From: Isoperla grammatica
Taxonomy: Eukaryota > Arthropoda > Insecta > Plecoptera > Perlodidae
NCBI GenBank assembly: GCA_945910005.1
Contig: CAMDTW010000523.1
Location: 372,001 to 436,000, forward strand
Direction of reading: 5' to 3'
Length of the DNA stretch: 64,000 bases
Part shown: positions 12,200 through 23,043 of the stretch, in pieces
Layout: each line of letters starts with the position of its first letter
Position numbering within the stretch: position 1 is the first letter of the stretch
Notes under the pieces: model-generated
Seen by the model: the letters and a program-made list of their open reading frames with translations, nothing else
Told to the model about the DNA's origin: nothing
Database searches by the model: none
Translations under genes and position numbers: made by a program

Positions 12200-15100
12200 G
12201 TCTAATATGCTAAGTCTTATATGCAGGTTCTTATATGCTAAGTCTTATATGCAGGTTCTTATATGCTGAGTCTTATATGCTGAGTCTTATATGCTGGGTC
12301 TTATATGCAGGTTCTTATATGCTGAGTCTTATATGCTGGGTCTTATATGCAGGTTCTTATATGCTGAGTCTTATATGCAGAGTCTTTAATGCTGGGTCTT
12401 ATAGCTGGGTCTTATATGCTGGATCTTATATGCTGAGTCTTATATGCTGGGTCTAATGTGCTAGGTCTTATATGCAGGTTCTTATATGCTGAGTCTTATA
12501 TGCAGGTTCTTATATGCTGAGTCTTATATGCTGGGTCTAATGTGCTAGGTCTTATATGCAGGTTCTTATATGCTGAGTCTTATATGCAGGTTCTTATATG
12601 CTGAGTCTTATATGCTGAGTCTTATATGCTGGGTCTTATATGCAGGTTCTTATATGCTGAGTCTTATATGCTGGGTCTTATATGCTGGGTCTAATATGCT
12701 GGTTCTTATATGCTTGGGTCTTATATGCTGAGTCTTATATGCTGCGTCTTATATTCTGGGTCTTATATGCTGGGTCTTATATGCTGAGTCTTATATGCAG
12801 GGTCTTATATGCTGAGTCTTTTATGCTGGGTCTTATATGCTGGGTCTTATATGCTGGGTCTTAGATGCTGAGTCTTATATGCTGGGTCTTATATGCTGGG
12901 TCTTATATGCAGGGTCTTATATGCTGAGTCTTATATGCTGGGTCTTATATGCTGGGTCTTATATGCTGGGTCTTATATGCGGGTTCTTATATGCTGAGTC
13001 TTATATGCTGGGTCTTATATGCTGGGTCTTATATGCAGGGTCTTATATGCTGAGTCTTATATGCTGAGTCTTATATGCTGGTTCTTATATGCTGGGTCTT
13101 ATATGCTGGGTCTTATATGCAGGGTCTTAAATGCTCAGTCTTATATGCTGGGTCTAATATGCTGGGTCTTATATGCTGGTTTTTATATGCTGGGTCTTAT
13201 ATGCTGGGTCTTATATGCTGAGTCTTTTATGCTGGGTCTTATATGCTGGGTCTTATATGCTGGGTCTTATATGCTGAGTCTTATATGCTGGGTCTTATAT
13301 GCTGGGTCTTATATGCAGGGTCTTATATGCTGAGTCTTATATGCTGGGTCTTATATGCTGGGTCTTATATGCTGGGTCTTATATGCGGGTTCTTATATGC
13401 TGAGTCTTATATGCTGGGTCTTATATGCTGGGTCTTATATGCAGGGTCTTATATGCTGAGTCTTATATGCTGAGTCTTATATGCTGGGTCTTATATGCTG
13501 GGTCTTATATGCTGGGTCTTATATGCAGGGTCTTAAATGCTCAGTCTTATATGCTGGGTCTAATATGCTGGGTCTTATATGCTGGTTTTTATATGCTGGG
13601 TCTTATATGCTGGGTCTTATATGCTGAGTCTTATATGCTGGTTTTTATATGCTGGGTCTTATATGCAGGTTCTTATATGCAGGTTCTTATATGCTGAGTC
13701 TTATATGCAGGTTCTTAAATGCTGGGTCTTATATGCTGAGTCTTATATGCTGAGTCTTATATGCAGGTTCTTAAATGCTGGGTCTTATATGCTGAGTCTT
13801 ATATGCTGGGTCTTATATGCTGAGTCTTATATGCTGACCCTTACATGCTGGGTCTTATATGCTGGGTCTTATATGCCGGGTCTTATATGCTGGGTCTTAA
13901 ATGCTGGGTCTTATATGCTGGGTCTTATATGCCGGGTCTTATATGCTGGGTCTTAAATGCTGAGTCTTATATGCTGGGTCTTATATGCTGAATCTAATAT
14001 GCTGGGTCTAATATGCTGGGTCTTATATGCTGAGTCTTATATGCAGGGTCTTATATGCAGGGTCTTATATGCTGAGTCTTATATGCTGGGTCTAATATGC
14101 TGGGTCTTATATGCTGGGTCTTATACGCTGGGTCTTATATGCTGAGTCTTATATGCAGGGTCTTATATGCAGGGTCTTATATGCTAAGTCTTCAATGCAG
14201 GGTCTTATATGCAGGGTCTTATATGGTGATTCTTATATGCTGGGTCTAATATGCTGGGTCTTATATGCTGGGTCTTATATGCTGGGTCTTATATGCTGAG
14301 TCTAATATGCAGGGTCTTATATGCAGGGTCTTATATGCTGAGTCTTATATGCTGAGTCTTATATGCTGGGTCTTATATGCTAAGTCTTATATGCTGGTTT
14401 TTATATGCTGGGTCTTATATGCTGAGTCTTATATGCAGGTTCTTATATGCTGAGTCTTAAATGCAGGTTCTTTTATGCAGGTTCTTATATGCAGGTTCTT
14501 ATATGCTGAGTCTTATATGCAGGTTCTTAAATGCTGGGTCTTATATGCTGAGTCTTATATGCTGGGTCTTATATGCTTAGTCTTATATGCAGGTTCTTAT
14601 ATGATGAGTCTTATATGATGAGTCTCATATGCTGACTCTTATATGCTGACCCTTACATGCTGGGTCTTATATGCTGGGTCTTATATGCCGGGTCTTATAT
14701 GCTGGGTCTTAAATGCTGAGTCTTATATGCTGGGTCTTATATGCTGAATCTAATATGCTGGATCTAATATGCTGGGTCTTATATGCTGAGTCTTATATGC
14801 AGGGTCTTATATGCAGGGTCTTATATGCTGAGTCTTATATGCTGGGTCTAATATGCTGGGTCTTATATGCTGGGTCTTATACGCTGGGTCTTATATGCTG
14901 AGTCTTATATGCAGGGTCTTATATGCAGGGTCTTATATGCTGAGTCTTATATGCAGGGTCTTATATGCAGGGTCTTATATGCTGAGTCTTATATGCTGGG
15001 TCTAAAATGCTGGGACTTATATGCTGGGTCTTATATGCTGGGTCTTATATGCTGAGTCTTATATGCAGGGTCTTATATGCAGGGTCTTATATGCTGAGTC

Positions 15101-15860
15101 TTATATGCAGGGTCTTATATGCTGGGTCTTATATGCTGGGTCTTATATGCTGGGTCTTATATGCTGAGTCTTATATGCAGGGTCTTATATGCAGGGTCTT
15201 ATATGCTGAGTCTTATATGCTTAGTCTTATATGCGGGGTCTTATATGCTGAGTCTTATATGCTGGGTCTTATATGCAGGTTCTTATATGCTGAGTCTTAT
15301 ATGCTGAGTCTTATATGCTGAGTCTTATATGCTGAGTCTTATATGCTGGGTCTTATATGCTGGGTCTTATATGCTGGGTCTTATATGCTGGGTCTTATAT
15401 GCTGGGTCTTATATGCTGGGTCTTATATGCTGGGTCCTAAATGCTGAGTCTTATATGCTGGGTCTTATATGCTGAGTCTTATATGCTGAGTCTTATATGC
15501 TGGGTCTAATATGCTGGGTCTTATATGCTGGGTCTTATATGCTGGGTCTTATATGCTGAGTCTTACATGCAGGGTCTTATATGCAGGGTCTTATATGCTG
15601 AGTCTTATATGCTTAGTCTTATATGCTGGGTCTTATATGCTGAGTCTTATATGCTGGGTCTTATATGAAGGTTCTTATATGCTGAGTCTTTTATGCTGAG
15701 TCTTATATGCTGAGTCTTATATGCTGAGTCTTATATGCTGGGTCTTATATGCTGGGTCTTATATGCTGGGTCTTATATGCTGGGTCTTATATGCTGGGTC
15801 TTATATGCTGGGTCTTATATGCTGGGTCTTATATGCTGAGTCTTATATGCTGGGTCTTAT
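11843..15860 (+). repeat. HOR unit 2, a type, 4,018 bp (287 monomers)
   Basis: Marker order: TATATGTTGAG, GGTTCTAATATG, TTACATG, TCTTTTATGCAGG, TATTTGCTGGG, TATACGCTGAG, TATTTACTGAG, a 13-mer (TATAGCT) at 12,394-12,406, two TAATGTGCTAGG, a 15-mer (ATGCTTGGG) at 12,701-12,715, CTGCGTC, TATATTCTGGG, GCGGGTTC, TCTTAAATGCTCAG, GGTTTTTATATG, CTGACCCTTACATG, GCCGGG pair, CTGAATCTAATATG, ATGGTGATTC, ATGATGAG pair and GCGGGGTC. It is 406 bp longer than the 3,612-bp version because of a local duplication. Private variants include TTAGATG at 12,864 and TCTTCAATG near 14,191. Confidence 0.9.
12812..13623 (+). repeat. Local 406-bp tandem duplication inside HOR unit 2
   Basis: A 29-monomer segment starting at the TCTTTTATGCTGGG monomer (about 12,812) recurs 406 bp later (about 13,218). 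The GCGGGTTC marker is therefore present at 12,979 and 13,385, and TCTTAAATGCTCAG at 13,128 and 13,534. The first copy carries TTAGATG (12,864) where the second has TTATATG. Units without this duplication, for example that starting at 15,861, have the segment once. Confidence 0.88.
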
Positions 15861-18800
15861 ATGCTGGGTCTTATATGCAGGGTCTTATATGTTGAGTCTT
15901 ATATGCTGGTTCTAATATGCTGGGTCTTATATGCTGGGTCTTATATGCTGGGTCTATTATGCTGGGTCTTATATGCTGGGTCTTACATGCTGAGTCTTTT
16001 ATGCAGGTTCTTATATGCTGAGTCTTATATGCTGAGTCTTATTTGCTGGGTCTTATATGCAGGTTCTTATACGCTGAGTCTTATATGCTGAGTCTTATAT
16101 GCTGGTTCTTATATGCAGGTTCTTATATGCTGAGTCTTATATGCTGGGTCTTATATGCTGGGTCTTATATGCTGGGTCTTATATGCTGGGTCTTATTTAC
16201 TGAGTCTTATATGCTGGGTCTAATATGCTAAGTCTTATATGCAGGTTCTTATATGCTAAGTCTTATATGCAGGTTCTTATATGCTGAGTCTTATATGCTG
16301 AGTCTTATATGCTGGGTCTTATATGCAGGTTCTTATATGCTGAGTCTTATATGCTGGGTCTTATATGCAGGTTCTTATATGCTGAGTCTTATATGCAGAG
16401 TCTTAAATGCTGGGTCTTATAGCTGGGTCTTATATGCTGGATCTTATATGCTGAGTCTTATATGCTGGGTCTAATGTGCTAGGTCTTATATGCAGGTTCT
16501 TATATGCTGAGTCTTATATGCAGGTTCTTATATGCTGAGTCTTATATGCTGGGTCTAATGTGCTAGGTCTTATATGCAGGTTCTTATATGCTGAGTCTTA
16601 TATGCAGGTTCTTATATGCTGAGTCTTATATGCTGAGTCTTATATGCTGGGTCTTATATGCAGGTTCTTATATGCTGAGTCTTATATGCTGGGTCTTATA
16701 TGCTGGGTCTAATATGCTGGGTCTTATATGCTTGGGTCTTATATGCTGAGTCTTATATGCTGCGTCTTATATTCTGGGTCTTATATGCTGGGTCTTATAT
16801 GCTGAGTCTTATATGCAGGGTCTTATATGCTGAGTCTTTTATGCTGGGTCTTATATGCTGGGTCTTATATGCTGGGTCTTATATGCTGAGTCTTATATGC
16901 TGGGTCTTATATGCTGGGTCTTATATGCAGGGTCTTATATGCTGAGTCTTATATGCTGGGTCTTATATGCTGGGTCTTATATGCTGGGTCTTATATGCGG
17001 GTTCTTATATGCTGAGTCTTATATGCTGGGTCTTATATGCTGGGTCTTATATGCAGGGTCTTATATGCTGAGTCTTATATGCTGAGTCTTATATGCTGGG
17101 TCTTATATGATGGGTCTTATATGCTGGGTCTTATATGCAGGGTCTTAAATGCTCAGTCTTATATGCTGGGTCTAATATGCTGGGTCTTATATGCTGGTTT
17201 TTATATGCTGGGTCTTATATGCTGGGTCTTATATGCTGAGTCTTATATGCTGGTTTTTATATGCTGGGTCTTATATGCAGGTTCTTATATGCAGGTTCTT
17301 ATATGCTGAGTCTTATATGCAGGTTCTTAAATGCTGGGTCTTATATGCTGAGTCTTATATGCTGAGTCTTATATGCAGGTTCTTAAATGCTGGGTCTTAT
17401 ATGCTGAGTCTTATATGCTGGGTCTTATATGCTGAGTCTTATATGCTGACCCTTACATGCTGGGTCTTATATGCTGGGTCTTATATGCCGGGTCTTATAT
17501 GCTGGGTCTTAAATGCTGGGTCTTATATGCTGGGTCTTATATGCCGGGTCTTATATGCTGGGTCTTAAATGCTGAGTCTTATATGCTGGGTCTTATATAC
17601 TGAATCTAATATGCTGGGTCTAATATGCTGGGTCTTATATGCTGAGTCTTATATGCAGGGTCTTATATGCAGGGACTTATATGCTGAGTCTTATATGCTG
17701 GGTCTAATATGCTGGGTCTTATATGCTGGGTCTTATACGCTGGGTCTTATATGCTGAGTCTTATATGCAGGGTCTTATATGCAGGGTCTTATATGCTAAG
17801 TCTTATATGCAGGGTCTTATATGCAGGGTCTTATATGGTGATTCTTATATGCTGGGTCTAATATGCTGGGTCTTATATGCTGGGTCTTATATGCTGGGTC
17901 TTATATGCTGAGTCTAATATGCAGGGTCTTATATGCAGGGTCTTATATGCTGAGTCTTATATGCTGAGTCTTATATGCTGGGTCTTATATGCTAAGTCTT
18001 ATATGCTGGTTTTTATATGCTGGGTCTTATATGCTGAGTCTTATATGCAGGTTCTTATATGCAGGTTCTTATATGCTGAGTCTTATATGCAGGTTCTTAA
18101 ATGCTGGGTCTTATATGCTGAGTCTTATATGCTGGGTCTTATATGCTGAGTCTTATATGCAGGTTCTTATATGATGAGTCTTATATGATGAGTCTCATAT
18201 GCTGACTCTTATATGCTGACCCTTACATGCTGGGTCTTATATGCTGGGTCTTATATGCCGGGTCTTATATGCTGGGTCTTAAATGCTGAGTCTTATATGC
18301 TGGGTCTTATATGCTGAATCTAATATGCTGGATCTAATATGCTGGGTCTTATATGCTGAGTCTCATATGCAGGGTCTTATATGCAGGGTCTTATATGCTG
18401 AGTCTTATATGCTGGGTCTAATATGCTGGGTCTTATATGCTGGGTCTTATACGCTGGGTCTTATATGCTGAGTCTTATATGCAGGGTCTTATATGCAGGG
18501 TCTTATATGCTGAGTCTTATATGCAGGGTCTTATATGCAGGGTCTTATATGCTGAGTCTTATATGCTGGGTCTAAAATGCTGGGACTTATATGCTGGGTC
18601 TTATATGCTGGGTCTTATATGCTGAGTCTTATATGCAGGGTCTTATATGCAGGGTCTTATATGCTGAGTCTTATATGCAGGGTCTTATATGCTGGGTCTT
18701 ATATGCTGGGTCTTATATGCTGGGTCTTATATGCTGAGTCTTATATGCAGGGTCTTATATGCAGGGTCTTATATGCTGAGTCTTATATGCTTAGTCTTAT

Positions 18801-19388
18801 ATGCGGGGTCTTATATGCTGAGTCTTATATGCCGGGTCTTATATGCAGGTTCTTATATGCTGAGTCTTATATGCTGAGTCTTATATGCTGAGTCTTATAT
18901 GCTGAGTCTTATATGCTGGGTCTTATATGCTGGGTCTTATATGCTGGGTCTTATATGCTGGGTCTTATATGCTGGGTCTTATATGCTGGGTCTTATATGC
19001 TGGGTCTTAAATGCTGAGTCTTATATGCTGGGTCTTATATGCTGAGTCTTATATGCTGAGTCTTATATGCTGGGTCTTATATGCTGGGTCTTATATGCTG
19101 GGTCTTATATGCTGAGTCTTATATGCTGGGTCTTATATGCTGGGTCTTATATGCTGAGTCTTATATGCTAGGTCTTATATGCTGGGTCTTATACGCTAGG
19201 TCTTATATGCTGGGTCTTATATGCTGAGTCTTATACGCTGGATCTTATATGCTAAGTCTCATATGCTGAGTCTTATATGCTGAGTCTTATATGCTGAGTT
19301 TTATACGCTGAGTCTTATATGCAGGTTCTTATATGCTGAGTCTTATATGCTGAGTCTTATATGCTGAGTCTTATATGCTGGGTCTTAT
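15861..19388 (+). repeat. HOR unit 3, a type, 3,528 bp (252 monomers), reference unit
   Basis: This is the cleanest HOR to use as reference. Markers in order: TATATGTTGAG (about 15,888), TCTATTATG (15,955), TATTTGCTGGG (16,042), TATACGCTGAG (16,069), TATTTACTGAG (16,197), 13-mer 16,412-16,424, TAATGTGCTAGG (16,475 and 16,557), 15-mer 16,719-16,733, CTGCGTC (16,763), GCGGGTTC (16,998), ATGATGGGTC (17,108), TCTTAAATGCTCAG (17,146), GGTTTTTATATG (17,196 and 17,252), CTGACCCTTACATG (17,446), GCCGGG (17,488 and 17,544), ATGGTGATTC (17,835), ATGATGAG pair (18,172-18,190), TCTAAAATGCTGGGAC (18,572), GCGGGGTC (18,804) and TATACG monomers near 19,192, 19,234 and 19,304. The 13-mer and 15-mer cancel, so the unit length is a multiple of 14. 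About 42 bp present in unit 2 near 14,460 are absent near 18,060. Confidence 0.92.
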
Positions 19389-22300
19389 ATGCTGGGTCTT
19401 ATATGCAGGGTCTTATATGTTGAGTCTTATATGCTGGGTCTAATATGCTGGGTCTTATATGCTGGGTCTTATATGCTGGGTCTAATATGCTGGGTCTTAT
19501 ATGCTGGGTCTTACATGCTGAGTCTTTTATGCAGGTTCTTATATGCTGAGTCTTATATGCTGAGTCTTATTTGCTGGGTCTTATATGCAGGTTCTTATAC
19601 GCTGAGTCTTATATGCTGAGTCTTATATGCTGGTTCTTATATGCAGGTTCTTATATGCTGAGTCTTATATGCTGGGTCTTATATGCTGGGTCTTATATGC
19701 TGGGTCTTATATGCTGGGTCTTATATACTGAGTCTTATATGCTGGGTCTAATATGCTGGGTCTTATATGCAGGTTCTTATATGCTAAGTCTTATATGCAG
19801 GTTCTTATATGCTGAGTCTTATATGCTGAGTCTTATATGCTGGGTCTTATATGCAGGTTCTTATATGCTGAGTCTTATATGCTGGGTCTTATATGAAGGT
19901 TCTTATATGCTGAGTCTTATATGCAGAGTCTTATATGCTGGGTCTTATATGCTGGGTCTTATATGCTGGATCTTATATGCTGAGTCTTATATGCTGGGTC
20001 TAATGTGCTAGGTCTTATATGCAGGTTCTTATATGCTGAGTCTTATATGCAGGTTCTTATATGCTGAGTCTTATATGCTGAGTCTTATATGCTGGGTCTT
20101 ATATGCAGGTTCTTATATGCTGAGTCTTATATGCTGGGTCTTATATGCTGGGTCTAATATGCTGGGTCTTATATGCTTGGGTCTTATATGCTGACTCTTA
20201 TATGCTGCGTCTTATATTCTGGGTCTTATATGCTGGGTCTTATATGCTGAGTCTTATATGCAGGGTCTTATATGCAGGGTCTTATATGCTGAGTCTTATA
20301 TGCTTAGTCTTAAATGCTGGGTCTTATATGCTGAATCTAATATGCTGGGTCTAATATGCTGGGTCTTATATGCTGAGTCTTATATGCAGGGTCTTATATG
20401 CAGGGTCTTATATGCTGAGTCTTTTATGCTGGGTCTTATATGCTGGGTCTTATATGCTGGGTCTTATATGCTGAGTCTTATATGCTGGGTCTTATATGCT
20501 GGGTCTTATATGCAGGGTCTTATATGCTGAGTCTTATATGCTGGGTCTTATATGCTGGGTCTTATATGCTGGGTCTTATATGCGGGTTCTTATATGCTGA
20601 GTCTTATATGCTGGTTCTTATATGCTGGGTCTTATATGCAGGGTCTTATATGCTGAGTCTTATATGCTGAGTCTTATATGCTGGGTCTTATATGCTGGGT
20701 CTTATATGCTGAGTCTTATATGCAGGGTCTTAAATGCTCAGTCTTATATGCTGGGTCTAATATGCTGGGTCTTATATGCTGGGTCTTATATGCTGGGTCT
20801 TATATGCTGGGTCTTTAATGCTGAGTCTTATATGCTGAGTCTTATTTGCTGGGTCTTATATGCTGAGTCTTATATGCTGGTTTTTATATGCTGGGTCTTA
20901 TATGCTGGGTCTTATATGCTGAGTCTTATATGCTGGGTCTTATATGCTGAGTCTAATATGCTGGGTCATATATGCTGAGTCTTATATGCTGGGTATTATA
21001 TGCTGGGTCTTATATGCTGAGTCTTATATGCTGGGTCTTATATGCTGGGTCTTATACGCTAGGTCTTATATGCTGGGTCTTATATGCTGAGTCTTATATG
21101 CTGGGTCTGATATGCTAAGTCTCATATGCTGAGTCTTATATGCTGAGTCTTATATGCTGAGTCTTATACGCTAAATCTTATATGCAGGTTCTCATATGCT
21201 GAGTCTTATAACCTGAGTCTTATATGCTGAGTCTTATATGCAGGTTCTTATATGCTGGGTCTTATATGCTGAGTCTTATATGCTTGGTCTTATATGCTGT
21301 GTCTTATATGCAGGTTCTTATATGCTGAGTCTTATATGCTGAGTCTGGTATGCTGAGTCTTATATGCAGGTTCTTATATGCTGGGTCTTATATGCTAAAT
21401 CTTATATGCTGGGTCTTATATGCTGGGTCTTATATGCTGGGTCTTATATGCTGGGTCTTATATGCAGGGTCTTAAATGCTCAGTCTTATATGCTGTGTCT
21501 AATTTGCTGGGTCTTATATGCTGGGTCTTATATGCTGGGTCTTATATGCTGGGTCTTATATGCTGAGTCTTATATGCTGAGTCTTATATGCTGGGTCTTA
21601 TATGCTGAGTCTTATATGCTGGTTTTTATATGCTGGGTCTTATATGCTGAGTCTTATATGCAGGTTCTTATATGCTGAGTCTAAAATGCAGGTTCTTTTA
21701 TGCAGGTTCTTATATGCAGGTTCTTATATGCTGAGTCTTATATGCAGGTTCTTAAATGCTGGGTCTTATATGCTGAGTCTTATATGCTGGGTCTTATATG
21801 CTGAGTCTTATATGCAGGTTCTTATATGATGAGTCTTATATGATGAGTCTCATATGCTGACTCTTATATGCTGACCCTTACATGCTGGGTCTTATATGCT
21901 GGGTCTTATATGCCGGGTCTTATATGCTGGGTCTTAAATGCTGAGTCTTATATGCTTGGTCTTATATGCTGAATCTAATATGCTGGGTCTAATATGCTGG
22001 GTCTTTAATGCTGAGTCTTATATGCAGGGTCTTATATGCAGGGTCTTATATGCTGAGTCTTATATGCTGGGTCTAATATGCTGGGTCTTATATGCTGGGT
22101 CTTATACGCTGGGTCTTATATGCTGAGTCTTATATGCAGGGTCTTATTTGCAGGGTCTTATATGCTGAGTCTTATATGCAGGGTCTTATATGCAGGGTCT
22201 TATATGCTGAGTCTTATATGCTGGGTCTAATATGCTGGGTCTTATATGCTGGGTCTTATATGCTGGGTCTTATATGCTGAGTCTTTTATGCAGGGTCTTA

Positions 22301-23043
22301 TAAACAGGGTCTTATATGCTGAGTCTTATATGCAGGGTCTTATATGCTGGGTCTTATATGCTGGGTCTTATATGCTGGGTCTTATATGCTGAGTCTTACA
22401 TGCAGGGTCTTATATGCAGGGTCTTATATGCTGAGTCTTATATGCTTAGTCTTATATGCTGGGTCTTATATGCTGAGTCTTATATGCTGGGTCTTATATG
22501 CAGGTTCTTATATGCTGAGTCTTTTATGCTGAGTCTTATATGCTGAGTCTTATATGCTGAGTCTTATATGCTGGGTCTTATATGCTGGGTCTTATATGCT
22601 GGGTCTTATATGCTGGGTCTTATATGCTGGGTCTTATATGCTGGGTCTTATATGCTGGGTCTTAAATGCTGAGTCTTATATGCTGGGTCTTATATGCTAA
22701 GTCTTATATGCTGAGTCTTATATGCTGGGTCTTATATGCTGGGTCTTATATGCTGGGTCTTATATGCTGAGTCTTATATGCTGGGTCTTATATGCTGGGT
22801 CTTATATGCTGAGTCTTATATGCTGGGTCTTATATGCTGGGTCTTATACGCTAGGTCTTATATGCTGGGTCTTATATGCTGAGTCTTATACGCTGGGTCT
22901 TATATGCTAAGTCTCATATGCTGAGTCTTATATGCTGAGTCTTATATTCTGAGTCTTATACGCTGAGTCTTATATGCAGGTTCTTATATGCTGAGTCTTA
23001 TATGCTGAGTCTTATATGCTGAGTCTTATATGCTGGGTCTTAT
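19389..23043 (+). repeat. HOR interval 4, b type joined to k segment, 3,655 bp
   Basis: The first part (19,389-20,936) is b type: TCTAATATG directly after the anchor, TATATACTGAG instead of TATTTACTGAG near 19,730, no 13-mer, one TAATGTGCTAGG, a 15-mer at 20,164-20,178, CTGACTC after it, and a CAGGG pair with TCTTAAATG before the GCGGGTTC marker. From 20,937 it is the second copy of the k segment of the 11.2-kb block. The length is one more than a multiple of 14, as expected from an uncompensated 15-mer. Confidence 0.88.

Larger units (their letters stand above)
9736..20936 (+). repeat. 11,201-bp block, copy 1 (k-a-a-b order)
   Basis: The sequence repeats at 20,937-32,137 at a constant offset of 11,201 bp. 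The block consists of a 2.1-kb k segment (CTAAATC, TCTAATTTG and TATAACCTGAG markers), two a-type HORs (from 11,843 and 15,861) and the first part of a b-type HOR (from 19,389). The length is 800 monomers plus 1 bp, which is accounted for by three 15-mers and two 13-mers inside. The only substitution I found against copy 2 is base 13,082 (T) against 24,283 (G). Confidence 0.93.

Noticed and set aside
20930..20970. Possible gene conversion in place of tandem duplication at the 11.2-kb junction
   Set aside because: The offset is constant over the entire 11,201 bp and the second copy starts where the first ends, which simple duplication explains best. Assembly error remains possible and is noted in the finding.
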